64,000 bases of DNA from Dickeya dianthicola NCPPB 453 (GCF_000365305.1 NZ_CM001841.1:497551-561550), one strand, 5' to 3'; positions 8,542 through 17,518 are shown, numbered from the stretch's first letter. Numbers and translations: made by a program. The notes: generated by a model from the letters alone, not told the origin.

Positions 8542-10104
8542 ATGCTCGACAATAACATGCAGCTCCAGTTGAAAGCCTATCTGGAAAAATTAACCAAACC
8601 TGTTGAGTTAGTGGCGACGCTGGATGACTCAGCCAAATCCGCCGAAGTTCGGGAACTGCTGACCGACATCGCCGGGTTGTCCGACAAAGTCAGTTTCTTT
8701 GAAAACAACGATCTACCGGTGCGTAAGCCGTCGTTCCTGATAACCAATCCGGGGGCGGCCAACGGGCCGCGTTTTGCCGGCGCGCCGATGGGACACGAAT
8801 TTACCTCGCTGGTGCTGGCGTTGCTGCAAACCGGTGGTCACCCGTCGAAAGAAGCGCAAGAATTACTCGATCAAATCCGCGAGTTGGACGGCAAATTCCA
8901 CTTTGAAACCTATTACTCGCTGACCTGCCACAACTGCCCGGATGTGGTGCAGGCGCTGAATTTAATGTCCGTTCTGAACCCGAACGTCACCCACACCGCG
9001 ATTGACGGCGGCGTGTTTCAGGATGAGATCAAAGACCGCAATATCATGGGCGTGCCCACGGTATTCCTCAACGGCGAACATTTCGGCCAGGGCCGCATGA
9101 GCCTGGCTGAAATCGTCGGCAAGGTAGACACCGGCGCCAACGCCCGCGTGGTCGACAAACTGAACAGCCGCCCGGTGTATGACGTGCTGATCGTCGGCAG
9201 CGGCCCGGCCGGCGCGGCAGCGGCCGTGTACGCGGCCCGTAAGGGGATCCGCACCGGTCTGATGGGCGAGCGTTTCGGCGGCCAGATTCTGGATACCGTC
9301 GATATCGAAAACTACATTTCGGTGCCGAAGACCGAAGGCGCCAAACTGGCGACCGCGCTGAAAACTCACGTGGACGACTACGACGTCGATGTTATCGATT
9401 TGCAGAGCGCGCAAAAACTGATTCCGGCGTCTGAACCGGGTCAGCCGCACCAGATTGAAACCGTTTCCGGCGCGGTGCTGAAATCCCGCAGCATCATCAT
9501 TGCCACCGGCGCGCGCTGGCGCAATATGAACGTGCCGGGCGAAGATCAGTATCGCACCCGCGGCGTGACCTATTGCCCGCACTGCGACGGCCCGCTGTTC
9601 AAAGGTAAGCACGTGGCGGTGATCGGCGGCGGCAACTCCGGCGTGGAAGCGGCCATCGACCTGGCGGGCGTGGTGAAACACGTGACCCTGCTGGAGTTCG
9701 CGCCGGAGCTGAAAGCGGATTCGGTGTTGCAGGACAAACTGCGCAGCCTGCCGAACGTGGACGTGATCGTCAACGCCCAGACCACCGAAGTCTTGGGCGA
9801 CGGTCAGAAAGTCACTGGCCTGCAGTACAAGGATCGCGTTACTGACAGCGGTCATAAGCTGGCGCTGGAAGGGATTTTCGTGCAGATCGGCCTGCTGCCC
9901 AATACCGGCTGGCTGGACGGCGCGATTAATCGCAACCGCATCGGTGAAATCGAAATCGATGCGCGCGGCGAAACCAGCGTGAAAGGCGTATTCGCGGCGG
10001 GCGACTGCACCACCGTGCCTTACAAGCAGATCATCATTGCCACCGGCGAAGGGGCCAAAGCTTCGCTGAGCGCGTTTGATTATTTGATCAGAACCCAGGC
10101 GTAA
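8542..10104 (+). CDS. ahpF: Alkyl hydroperoxide reductase subunit F
   Basis: Flavoprotein disulfide reductase that passes electrons from NADH to AhpC. 520 residues, as in enterics: two thioredoxin-like folds at the N-terminus with the CHNC motif near residue 130; then FAD-binding [10 protein letters not shown] near 216; the redox-active CPHC near 346; an NADH-binding [10 protein letters not shown]; and the C-terminal [11 protein letters not shown] motif. The start follows AAGGATAATCT. Follows ahpC behind the attenuator at 8494. Confidence 0.97.
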   Translation: MLDNNMQLQLKAYLEKLTKPVELVATLDDSAKSAEVRELLTDIAGLSDKVSFFENNDLPVRKPSFLITNPGAANGPRFAGAPMGHEFTSLVLALLQTGGHPSKEAQELLDQIRELDGKFHFETYYSLTCHNCPDVVQALNLMSVLNPNVTHTAIDGGVFQDEIKDRNIMGVPTVFLNGEHFGQGRMSLAEIVGKVDTGANARVVDKLNSRPVYDVLIVGSGPAGAAAAVYAARKGIRTGLMGERFGGQILDTVDIENYISVPKTEGAKLATALKTHVDDYDVDVIDLQSAQKLIPASEPGQPHQIETVSGAVLKSRSIIIATGARWRNMNVPGEDQYRTRGVTYCPHCDGPLFKGKHVAVIGGGNSGVEAAIDLAGVVKHVTLLEFAPELKADSVLQDKLRSLPNVDVIVNAQTTEVLGDGQKVTGLQYKDRVTDSGHKLALEGIFVQIGLLPNTGWLDGAINRNRIGEIEIDARGETSVKGVFAAGDCTTVPYKQIIIATGEGAKASLSAFDYLIRTQA

Positions 10105-10202
10105 TCAGAGCCTGGCCTGAACCCTGTTCCATCCTGTGGTCTGACCGGCCGCTTTCGGGTTGTTACCCTCATGCGTTAACCTGATTTTTCAGGCGACCCG
10201 AC

Positions 10203-10232
10203 CCCCTTCAGCATGTCTGAAGGGGTTTTTTT
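10203..10232 (+). terminator. Terminator of ahpF
   Basis: CCCCTTCAG and CTGAAGGGG form a perfect 9-bp stem around CATGT, followed by seven T. Confidence 0.9.
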
Positions 10233-10294
10233 ATTTCAACTGCGCTTTCAGCCGCGAGCCTGACGGGCCATCGAGTGGCGACGTCTCGCGCTTG

Positions 10295-11125
10295 TCAGGC
10301 ATCCAGCGGCACGGTGATGACCGGCTGGCCGACGTTAAACTGGGTATCGAACGCGAACATGTCGTTGAAGACGCAGAATTCCGGCACGCCCAGTTCCAGC
10401 ACCGGCACCTGCTGTTGCAGATAACGCAGGCACGCCTGCTGGGCTTTCAGATACGCTTGCGATTCCTCTTCCGTCATCCAGCGCACCAGATAGGCCAGCG
10501 TGACGTGGAAACCATAGGTATCGTGGTCCGGCGCGCGGATCGCCAGCCGTTCGGACAGCCTATCCCGCAGGGTGCGCAACTTGTGCTCCTCGTTGTCATC
10601 CAGCGGGGTTAGGCGCAGCGTGGCGCCGGAGTCCTGCCGGGCGTTGAAATCGGTGATGCGCATTTTAAGCGGCAGCGTGGCCTGCAGGTCGAATCCCGCC
10701 AGCTTGCGTGTCAGGTGGTCGGTGCAGGCTTGTATAGGCGCATCAGTCGGTAGGTCGGCCGGCCAGAACGGTAATCTGCGTTTGGACTCGGTCATGCCTT
10801 CAAACACCGTCATGTGGTAACTGGAAGGTGGAGTGAAGGTCAGGCAGGGGCCGAAATCCTGTTGCCTGAGCGTATCGCGCACCGCCATAAAAGCGTTTGA
10901 CGCGCGGGAACCCAGCGGGACATGGGAAATAATGGTGTTGCCGGGGAAGCGGCTGACGCTGCCGTCGGGATTGAATTTGCCGCCGATATCGCGCGGCGTG
11001 GGCACCAGCGAACCGGATGGGCGCATGGTGCTGAACGTGTCGTCGGCTCTGGCGTTGGCGAACAATGACATACCGTAAGCCAGCAACGGCAGTTGCAGGA
11101 CTAAGCGTCGGCGTAACGGGTTCAT
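10295..11125 (-). CDS. Exported 2H phosphoesterase-like protein (DUF1868 type)
   Basis: 276 residues. Two HxT motifs, YHMT (about residue 99) and FHVT (about 207), are the paired catalytic signature of the 2H phosphoesterase fold, which opens cyclic phosphodiesters or related bonds; the overall match is to the DUF1868 group. The N-terminus has RRR followed by a hydrophobic stretch and an ANARA cleavage site, so it looks exported, and the arginine pair hints at Tat. The start at 11125 is fixed by GGAGGAG just upstream. Substrate unknown. The promoter region holds a 19-bp repeat and it is divergent from the hexapeptide transferase. Confidence 0.7.
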   Translation of the reverse strand: MNPLRRRLVLQLPLLAYGMSLFANARADDTFSTMRPSGSLVPTPRDIGGKFNPDGSVSRFPGNTIISHVPLGSRASNAFMAVRDTLRQQDFGPCLTFTPPSSYHMTVFEGMTESKRRLPFWPADLPTDAPIQACTDHLTRKLAGFDLQATLPLKMRITDFNARQDSGATLRLTPLDDNEEHKLRTLRDRLSERLAIRAPDHDTYGFHVTLAYLVRWMTEEESQAYLKAQQACLRYLQQQVPVLELGVPEFCVFNDMFAFDTQFNVGQPVITVPLDA

Positions 11126-11138
11126 GACTCCTCCGTGC

Positions 11139-11203
11139 GGTGTAGGTGGTAATAAGTGGATAGGTGGTGTAGGTGATAAATAATGGTGTAGGTGATAAAT
11201 AAA
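11139..11203. repeat. 19-bp tandem repeat x3 upstream of the 2H gene
   Basis: Units at 11139-11157, 11166-11184 and 11185-11203; the last two are adjacent and differ only at the final base (unit ggtgtaggtgataaataa plus one base). An 8-base partial unit separates the first from the second. It lies in the leader of the gene starting at 11125. Confidence 0.75.
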
Positions 11204-11374
11204 TTGTCCGCCTAGGTTAGGCGCACTTTGATGACGGGTAAATTTCACGCAGTCATGAAGTTGTAAGCGAATCTTAATCGCGCCGGGTTTGACATGTGGC
11301 TGTCATCGGTCAGTGACAGGATGAACTTTTATGTTGTCACGTTCATTGACGTCAACGCACCAGGGAAACCGATT

Positions 11375-12055
11375 ATGCGACCTCAACCGCCATCACCGGT
11401 GCTCAGCCCGGAACCCCGCCTTGCCAGCGATGTAAAAGCCCACCATATCGAATTGGGGCGCTGGACGGAAGTGGCTGAACGTACCGTGCTCAACCATGTC
11501 TCGCTGGGTGATTACAGCTACATCATGAATGACTGCGACCTGATGTTTACCCGCATCGGCAAATTCACCTCGATCGCCTCGCATGTGCGCGTCAATCCCA
11601 GCAACCACCCGTGGTGGCGGCCGACGCTGCACCATTTCACCTATCGCCCCGGCAAATACCGCCTGAGCGATAACCCGGCGGCGGTGGACGAGAAAATTTT
11701 CAGCTGGCGTCAGCACGATGAAGTCGTGATCGGCCATGATGTCTGGATCGGTCACGGCGCGATCGTGCTGCCGGGCGTGACCATCGGCAACGGCGCTATC
11801 GTCGGTGCGGGCAGCATCGTGACCAAAGCGGTGCCGGCCTGGACGGTGGTGGTCGGCAACCCCGCTCGGGTGCTGCGTCCGCGCTTTGAAGACCCGGCGG
11901 TAGCAGAAAAACTGGAACAACTGAGCTGGTGGGACTGGCCTGACGAGAAGATCCGCGAGCATCTGCACCTGTTCCAGCAGGATGTGGCTGCGTTCGTCGA
12001 CTATTTCTATCGCGATGCGTCGTTCCCGATGGCGTCTGATCAACTGCCGCGATAG
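11375..12055 (+). CDS. Hexapeptide-repeat acetyltransferase (phosphonate-associated DapH/XAT-like family)
   Basis: 226-residue left-handed beta-helix acyltransferase. It has repeated hexapeptide turns in two blocks, VLNHVSLGDYSYIMND and VVIGHDVWIGHGAIVLPGV, with the conserved insert between them holding NPSNHPWWR and HHFTYR. The WW-containing C-terminal helix region (SWWDWPDEK) and overall layout match the transferase family often found beside phosphonate-degradation genes. No phn genes are in this window, so the acceptor is unknown. Start at 11375 chosen from AGGGAA upstream and from the family start LSPEPRL. Its last 16 bases overlap tail-to-tail with hpxT. Confidence 0.7.
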   Translation: MRPQPPSPVLSPEPRLASDVKAHHIELGRWTEVAERTVLNHVSLGDYSYIMNDCDLMFTRIGKFTSIASHVRVNPSNHPWWRPTLHHFTYRPGKYRLSDNPAAVDEKIFSWRQHDEVVIGHDVWIGHGAIVLPGVTIGNGAIVGAGSIVTKAVPAWTVVVGNPARVLRPRFEDPAVAEKLEQLSWWDWPDEKIREHLHLFQQDVAAFVDYFYRDASFPMASDQLPR

Positions 12056-12372
12056 GTAGACCACGACCAGGGCGAAATCAGAAACGGCAGGTGATAATGC
12101 CCGACGTCGACGAGGCGCACGTCAATCTGTGCGCTTATGTACAGCGCGTCCCGGTTGCCGGCGGCAAACCAGCGGCCGATATCGGCCGTCAGGCGGTAGT
12201 GACCGGCGGGCAGCGGGTCGGGAGTGAAGCTGGCGATGCGGCCGTCATCGTTGGTGTGATGCCGCGCCACCGGTTGCCAGCTGTCATGCACTCGCCGTTC
12301 CAGCAGCACAAGCACGCCCGCCGCCGGCTGGCCCAGCGCCGTATCCAGAATGTGGGTGCTAAGCGTACTCAT
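12040..12372 (-). CDS. hpxT: 5-hydroxyisourate hydrolase
   Basis: Transthyretin-like enzyme that opens 5-hydroxyisourate, the product of urate hydroxylation, to OHCU. 110 residues with the family signature: N-terminal LSTHILDTALGQPA and the C-terminal YRGS tetrapeptide with catalytic His residues (STHIL, HYHLPF). No signal peptide, so cytoplasmic. The start overlaps the hpxQ stop as ATGA (12369-12372), so the two are coupled. Its 3' end overlaps the convergent acyltransferase by 16 bases. Confidence 0.93.
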   Translation of the reverse strand: MSTLSTHILDTALGQPAAGVLVLLERRVHDSWQPVARHHTNDDGRIASFTPDPLPAGHYRLTADIGRWFAAGNRDALYISAQIDVRLVDVGHYHLPFLISPWSWSTYRGS

Positions 12373-12869
12373 TCGCCGATGGTTCCTTCCAGTCTGAGCA
12401 GGGTAATCTGGCGCAACTGTTCCAGCGCTTCCGCCGTTTCCTGCTGGGGGGTGTTTTGCAGCCGGCGATGCAGAATGTGCAGGATTTCTTCGCCGCTGCG
12501 GCCTTTGGCGCGAATCAGAAACACCCGGCCAAAGTGGGATTCGTAACGGGCGTTGCCCGCCCGTAATGCGTTGGTCAGCGTGTTATCGTTGGTGCGCACC
12601 GCCGCCTGTTCCTGACGGGACAAGCCGGCTTCCTGCGTCGCGCCGTGCGCCGGCTCGCCGATGCGTGGGTGGGTGCGCAGCGCCTGAGCCAGTTCTTCTT
12701 CCTGCCAGCCCTGAGTGGCTTTTAATCCGGCCGCCAGCAATGCCGCGCGGTTGCCGTAGGGCCGGCCGGCGGTGACCTGTTTGGCCCAGCCGGGCAGGAT
12801 CACGCATGGCGTTAACAGCGCCACCGCTTCGCTGACACTGAGCAGATTAAACTGTTCTAATGTGATCAT
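12369..12869 (-). CDS. hpxQ: OHCU decarboxylase
   Basis: Decarboxylates 2-oxo-4-hydroxy-4-carboxy-5-ureidoimidazoline to (S)-allantoin, the last step of urate oxidation. 166 residues, all helical, with the conserved HPRIGEP motif near residue 66 (catalytic His), and ARYESHFGRVFLIRAKGRS further on. First gene of a two-gene unit with hpxT on the minus strand. In Klebsiella the same two functions (HpxQ, HpxT) belong to the purine cluster. Confidence 0.92.
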   Translation of the reverse strand: MITLEQFNLLSVSEAVALLTPCVILPGWAKQVTAGRPYGNRAALLAAGLKATQGWQEEELAQALRTHPRIGEPAHGATQEAGLSRQEQAAVRTNDNTLTNALRAGNARYESHFGRVFLIRAKGRSGEEILHILHRRLQNTPQQETAEALEQLRQITLLRLEGTIGE

Positions 12870-13099
12870 CGTCGCTCCTTGTTCGGTTGTATTGACGCAA
12901 TACGACGCGAATTCCCTGTTGTCACGCCGGTTTTGTAGGATAGGATTTTGTCATTGCAACTAGCGTGCCAGCTATAACCTGACCGGCAGACCAGAAACCG
13001 GTGTAGCTCGCAGCATACAACCGGTTCACGATAGCGCAACGAACTGCACTTTTATGGTGCAGGTAGGGTGGCGTCAGTCATAGCGCGATCCGGCAGCGG

Positions 13100-14038
13100 T
13101 TACGCCGGGGAAGGCGAGCGCCGGCCGGCGGTGTCGGCTTCCAGTTGTTCAATCGCCTGGGTAAAGTGAGTAATCACTAATTGTGCAGCGCGCGACAACT
13201 GGCGGCTGGGGGCAACGCACAGCGCCAGCGTCAGCGGCCGCACCGCCTGATGGGCGAAGGGCACGAACGCCAGCGACCCCTCGCGGACTTCGCTATAAAC
13301 ATCCAGCAGGCTCAGTACGCCGACGCCCACGCCCTGACGCACCAGCGACTTCATCACCCGCAGGTCGTTGCACACCATGTTTTGCGCCGGGGTCAGGTTA
13401 TGCCGGTGGTACAACCCTTCGGTGCGCTCATGCACCATCAGCGGTGCGGCGGGTAAGAGCTGTCGGTCGGCGGCCAATTGGCTGACAGTGAGCGCCCGCT
13501 CATGAGCCAGCGGATGGTCAGGGCGCATCACCGCGCCGATAGGGATTTCGGCGAACGCGCGCACTTCAATGCCCCGGCTTTCCAGCGGGTCGAGCAGCAG
13601 GCCGATATCCACCTCCGCTTCCGCCACCAGCCCGTTGATAATGTGGCTTTCATGGGTATGAAGATCGAAGGTCAGGTGAGGATGCTGGCGGCTTACCGTC
13701 GCCAGAGCCTGTATCAGCGGCCCGTCGCTCAACGCGGCGATCATCGCCACCGACACATGACCGCGCCGCAGTCCTTGCAGGTCGTCGAAGCGCTGGCGAG
13801 TGAGCGCATACTCCTTTTTCCAGCGGCACAAATCGCTGTAAAGCAATTCGCCGGCGGTGGTCAGCCGCAGTCCGGCGGGCAGCCGTTCAAATAGCGGCGT
13901 TTCCATCATCGCTTCCGCCAGTAGAATCTGCCGGTTGATGGCGGAACTGGAAACGTGCAGCGCCTCGGCCGCCTTGCGCAGGCTGCCGCTGCGGGCGACC
14001 GCCATAAAATAGTGAGAAAAGCGGGAAAAAGGGTCCAT
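13100..14038 (-). CDS. hpxR: LysR-family regulator of the purine genes
   Basis: 312 residues: N-terminal winged helix-turn-helix (ARSGSLRKAAEALHVSSSAI, about 14-33) followed by the periplasmic-binding-like effector domain. It is divergent from hpxD with a 138-base gap, the usual LysR arrangement; in Klebsiella HpxR activates hpxDE. The start at 14038 is the first ATG before the HTH. The same frame is open for another 1.2 kb upstream across hpxD, but that is a chance extension in GC-rich DNA. The effector is presumably hypoxanthine or another purine, by inference. Confidence 0.85.
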   Translation of the reverse strand: MDPFSRFSHYFMAVARSGSLRKAAEALHVSSSAINRQILLAEAMMETPLFERLPAGLRLTTAGELLYSDLCRWKKEYALTRQRFDDLQGLRRGHVSVAMIAALSDGPLIQALATVSRQHPHLTFDLHTHESHIINGLVAEAEVDIGLLLDPLESRGIEVRAFAEIPIGAVMRPDHPLAHERALTVSQLAADRQLLPAAPLMVHERTEGLYHRHNLTPAQNMVCNDLRVMKSLVRQGVGVGVLSLLDVYSEVREGSLAFVPFAHQAVRPLTLALCVAPSRQLSRAAQLVITHFTQAIEQLEADTAGRRSPSPA

Positions 14039-14059
14039 CGGCTTCACCTGTACGAATTT

Positions 14060-14097
14060 TTGCAGCGAAGATGTTAAAAATCTATTATGGACTGCAA
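14060..14097. promoter_or_regulatory. Inverted repeat, candidate HpxR binding region
   Basis: TTGCAG (14060-14065) and CTGCAA (14092-14097) face each other across 26 bases in the hpxR-hpxD gap. The position suits a LysR-type site; the assignment is tentative. Confidence 0.35.
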
Positions 14098-14176
14098 CAC
14101 TTCTTGTTATCCACAATATCTTCACCTGATGATTTTTCCGGCTATACGCCGCGACGGCACGAAAAAAGGTGATGCG

Positions 14177-15211
14177 ATGACACTTCCCCTGACCCCCCCT
14201 GCACACAGTTCCTTCGAGGCGGATGACTGGATTCGTCTGGCGCGCTGCTGGCACCCGGTGGCGCTGGCGAGCGGCGTTGGCCCGGCACCGACGCCGGTCA
14301 CGCTGCTGGATGAGCCACTGGTGGTGTACCGAATCGGTGACGAGATCGTGGCGGCGCGTGATATTTGCCCGCACCGCGGCGTGCCGCTCAGTATGGGATC
14401 GCACGATGGCGAGGGCATCGTGTGCCCTTACCACGGCCTGCGTTTCGGCGCCGGCGGGCGCTGCAATCGCGTGCCGGCAAGCCAAGATCAGTCGATTCCC
14501 GCCAAACTGCACCTGAACACCTTCGCGGCGCGCGAGCAGTACGGGTTGGTGTGGGTGTGTCTGGCGCCGCCGGACGGCATCCTGCCTGAACTGCCGGTGA
14601 TGCCGCACTGGAATGACGCCGGTTTCCAGCAGATTGTCTGCCCGTCGTTTGATATCGCCGGGTTTGCCGGTCGCCAGATTGAAGGCTTTCTTGATGTAGC
14701 CCACTTTGCCTGGGTGCATACCGATACGTTCGCCGACCCGGATAATCAACAGGTTCCCGATTATCAGCCGGTGGAAGCGCCGTATGGTTTCAGTGTGGAT
14801 TACGTCAGTTCGGTGTCCAATTTTGCCCGCGGTTCCGGGCGGCAGGCGCCGGAAGGGTTCGTCTGGCTGCGCCATTTCGAGATGTTTCTGCCGTTTACCG
14901 CCACGCTCACCATCCATTTCCCGGATGACGGCCGGCTGGTGATCATGAATGCCGCGTCGCCGGTATCGGCGCGGCAAACCCGCCTGTTTGTACCGATCGC
15001 CCGCAATTTCGATCTGCACGTTCCGGTGGAGGACGTGCATGCCTTCAACCTGCGGGTATTCGAGGAGGACCGGGCGATGGTGGAAAGCCAACGACCGGAG
15101 CATCTGCCGCTGGACCTGACGCTGGAAGCGCACATTCCGGCGGATCGCAGTTCGATCGCCTACCGTCGCGGCTTGAAAAAGCAGGGCTACGGTGAGTTCT
15201 TTCTGGCGTGA
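14177..15211 (+). CDS. hpxD: Rieske oxygenase component of hypoxanthine oxidation
   Basis: Terminal oxygenase of a two-component Rieske non-haem iron system that, in Klebsiella, starts hypoxanthine breakdown without a molybdenum hydroxylase. 344 residues. Rieske ligands are visible as CPHRGVPL and CPYHGLRF (Cys-X-His and Cys-X2-His); the mononuclear iron site is DVAHFAWVHTDTF with two His. The start at 14177 has AAAGG seven to ten bases upstream; an upstream in-frame ATG lacks an RBS. It is followed 17 bases later by its reductase hpxE. Confidence 0.88.
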   Translation: MTLPLTPPAHSSFEADDWIRLARCWHPVALASGVGPAPTPVTLLDEPLVVYRIGDEIVAARDICPHRGVPLSMGSHDGEGIVCPYHGLRFGAGGRCNRVPASQDQSIPAKLHLNTFAAREQYGLVWVCLAPPDGILPELPVMPHWNDAGFQQIVCPSFDIAGFAGRQIEGFLDVAHFAWVHTDTFADPDNQQVPDYQPVEAPYGFSVDYVSSVSNFARGSGRQAPEGFVWLRHFEMFLPFTATLTIHFPDDGRLVIMNAASPVSARQTRLFVPIARNFDLHVPVEDVHAFNLRVFEEDRAMVESQRPEHLPLDLTLEAHIPADRSSIAYRRGLKKQGYGEFFLA

Positions 15212-15228
15212 GTACGGGAGAAAAGGCG

Positions 15229-16269
15229 ATGAAAACATCGAACGGGACAAACGCTTCGGGCGAGACAAAAACTATCACCGTGGCAAACACTATCACCGTG
15301 GCAAACACCCTGACCGTCATTGTCGATGCCTTGTCCCGTCAGGGTGAGGGCAACGTAGCGTTGCGGCTGGTGGCGACCGATGAGCAGCCGCTGCCGGCTT
15401 TCGAGGCGGGCGCGCATGTCGATGTGCATCTACCGTGCGGCGCGGTGCGCCCCTATTCGCTGGCGGGCGACCCGGCGGATCGCAGCCACTATCTGTTGTG
15501 CGTGCGGCACGATGCGGCGTCGCGCGGCGGGTCCCGCTATGTACACACCGCGTTGCGAGTAGGGCAAACGCTGGCTATCTCCCCGCCGCGCAACGTGTTT
15601 ACGCTGGCGCCGGCCTACGGCTATCTGCTGCTGGCGGGCGGGATCGGCATTACGCCGTTGCTGGCGATGGCGCACGCGTTGGACCAGACCGGTCAGCCGT
15701 TCGAACTGCACTATTTTGTGCGTCGCCGGCGCGAACTGGCGTTTCGCGAGCGGCTTAGCCAGGGGTTTCGCCACGGTCGTTGTCACATCTGGTGCGCCGA
15801 CGAAGGACACAGCCCGCGCCGCCGTCTGCCGGGCAGCCTGTACGAAGGCGCTGAGGGCCGACGTCTGTATCTGTGCGGTCCGGCCGGGTTCATGGCCCAT
15901 GTGACGAACGAGGCGCTGGCTCATCAGTGGCCATCGTCCGCCATTCATTGCGAAGCGTTTTGCGCCCTGGCGCCGCCTCAGCCTGATGACGCCGACGAGC
16001 AGGCGTTTACCGTCGAACTGGCGTCCTGCGGCCGCACGTTCACCGTGCCGCCGGAGAAAACCATTGCCAGCGTACTGCTGGAGCATGATGTGGCGGTGCC
16101 GCTGTCGTGCGAGATGGGCATCTGCGGCGCCTGCCTGACGCCGGTGCGCGACGGTATGCCGGACCACCGCGACAGCGTGCAGTCGGAGGCGGAAAAAAGC
16201 GCGCCGCAACAACAAATTGCGCTCTGCTGTTCCCGCAGCCGTTCGGCGCATCTGGTGATTGAATTGTAG
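15229..16269 (+). CDS. hpxE: Ferredoxin-NAD(P)H reductase component of hypoxanthine oxidation
   Basis: Passes electrons from NAD(P)H to HpxD. 346 residues in the phthalate dioxygenase reductase order: flavin-binding RPYSLAG, nucleotide-binding LAGGIGITPLL and CGPAGFM, then a C-terminal plant-type 2Fe-2S domain with SCEMGICGACL and a last Cys pair in ALCCS. The start at 15229 has GGAG eight bases upstream; a GTG at 15208 is possible but weaker. The N-terminus contains a duplicated six-residue unit (TITVAN twice), encoded by an 18-bp tandem repeat, ahead of the conserved domain. Confidence 0.88.
   Translation: MKTSNGTNASGETKTITVANTITVANTLTVIVDALSRQGEGNVALRLVATDEQPLPAFEAGAHVDVHLPCGAVRPYSLAGDPADRSHYLLCVRHDAASRGGSRYVHTALRVGQTLAISPPRNVFTLAPAYGYLLLAGGIGITPLLAMAHALDQTGQPFELHYFVRRRRELAFRERLSQGFRHGRCHIWCADEGHSPRRRLPGSLYEGAEGRRLYLCGPAGFMAHVTNEALAHQWPSSAIHCEAFCALAPPQPDDADEQAFTVELASCGRTFTVPPEKTIASVLLEHDVAVPLSCEMGICGACLTPVRDGMPDHRDSVQSEAEKSAPQQQIALCCSRSRSAHLVIEL
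15271..15306. repeat. 18-bp in-frame tandem repeat x2 in hpxE
   Basis: Two identical 18-bp copies (actatcaccgtggcaaac) at 15271-15288 and 15289-15306, encoding a repeated TITVAN near the N-terminus. The length keeps the reading frame. Confidence 0.95.
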
Positions 16270-16320
16270 TGATTGAGTTGTAGTGGTTGAAAGGCAGCGA
16301 TTGAAGGGCAGCGATTGACT
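16257..16320. repeat. 14-bp tandem repeat x4.5 over the hpxE stop codon
   Basis: Units at 16257, 16271, 16285 and 16299 plus a partial fifth at 16313 (unit 1 gattgaattgtagt). The hpxE TAG stop (16267-16269) is in the first unit; the array fills most of the gap to hpxO. Confidence 0.85.
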
Positions 16321-16363
16321 GCCGCGGGTGGTGCATTAACCGCGATGGTAAGGAGAAACGCGA

Positions 16364-17518
16364 ATGAAAGCGCTGGTGATAGGAGCCGGAATCGGCGGGT
16401 TGTGCGCAGCGGCGGCGCTGAAAAAAGCGGGCATCGATTGCGAGGTGTTCGAAGCGGTCACCGACATCAAACCGGTGGGCGCGGCCATTTCGGTATGGCC
16501 GAACGGCGTGAAATGCATGCGGTCGCTCGGCATGGGCGACATTCTGGACCGCGGCGGCGGCCCGATGCACGACATGGCCTATCAGGACGGACGGCGGGGC
16601 GACACGCTGACTCGCTTTAGTTTGCAGCCGCTGGTCGAACAGGTGGGAGAGCGCCCCTGTCCGGTGGCGCGCGCTGAATTACAGGGGCAGATGTTGGATC
16701 ACTGGGGGCGCGACCGGGTTCAGTTCGGCAAACGAGTTAGTCAGGTGGAGGAGCAGGGCGGCACGGTTCGCGCTACCTTTACCGATGGCACGGCGGCGCA
16801 TGGCGACCTGCTGATTGCCGCCGACGGCGCTCATTCGGCGGTGCGGCCGTATGTGCTGGGGCACACGCCCGTGCGGCGTTACGCCGGCTACGTCAACTGG
16901 AACGGGCTGGTGGCGATCGACGAAAGCATCGCGCCGGCCCGCCAGTGGACTACTTTTGTCGGCGAAGGCAAGCGGGTGTCGCTAATGCCGGTGGCGAACG
17001 GGCGGTTCTATTTCTTCTTTGATGTGCCGTTGCCCGCCGGACTGGCGGAGGATCGCCACAGCGCGCGTGAGGATCTGCGGCGTTATTTCGACGGCTGGTG
17101 CGCGCCGGTGCAACGGTTGATAGCACAGCTTGAACCCGACGCCATCAACCGGATTGAGATCCACGACATGGACCCGGTTGAACGACTGGCGCGCGGCCGG
17201 GTGGCGTTGCTGGGCGACGCCGGGCACAGCACTACGCCGGATATCGGGCAGGGCGGTTGCGCGGCGATGGAAGATGCGGTGGTGCTGGGGCAGGCCTTGG
17301 CGGGGCATCGCCCGGTTGAAGCGGCGCTGCGGCAGTACGAGCACCAACGCCTCGATCGTGTGCGCGATCTGGTGCTGAAAGCGCGCAAACGCTGCGATCT
17401 GACCCACGGCAACGTGTGGGAACAGACGCAGGCGTGGTATCAGGAACTGCGTCAGGAAACCGGCGATCGCATCATCGCTGGGCTGCGCGACACGATATTG
17501 GGCGGTCCGCTAGGATAG
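16364..17518 (+). CDS. hpxO: FAD-dependent urate hydroxylase
   Basis: Flavin monooxygenase that hydroxylates urate to 5-hydroxyisourate using NADH and O2, replacing cofactor-free uricase. 384 residues, the length of Klebsiella HpxO, with closely matching motifs throughout: GAGIGGLCAAAAL (FAD, residue 7 on), the segment AAISVWPNGVKCM, and LLGDAGHSTTPDIGQGG near 280 (second FAD motif). RBS AAGGAG at 16349. It follows hpxE on the same strand, separated by the 14-bp repeat array, and supplies the substrate for HpxT and HpxQ encoded on the other strand. Confidence 0.95.
   Translation: MKALVIGAGIGGLCAAAALKKAGIDCEVFEAVTDIKPVGAAISVWPNGVKCMRSLGMGDILDRGGGPMHDMAYQDGRRGDTLTRFSLQPLVEQVGERPCPVARAELQGQMLDHWGRDRVQFGKRVSQVEEQGGTVRATFTDGTAAHGDLLIAADGAHSAVRPYVLGHTPVRRYAGYVNWNGLVAIDESIAPARQWTTFVGEGKRVSLMPVANGRFYFFFDVPLPAGLAEDRHSAREDLRRYFDGWCAPVQRLIAQLEPDAINRIEIHDMDPVERLARGRVALLGDAGHSTTPDIGQGGCAAMEDAVVLGQALAGHRPVEAALRQYEHQRLDRVRDLVLKARKRCDLTHGNVWEQTQAWYQELRQETGDRIIAGLRDTILGGPLG

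Noticed and set aside
14039..15268. Upstream extension of the hpxR frame to 722 codons
   Set aside because: The extra 410 codons lie opposite hpxD, have no domain, and the HTH begins right after the ATG at 14038.
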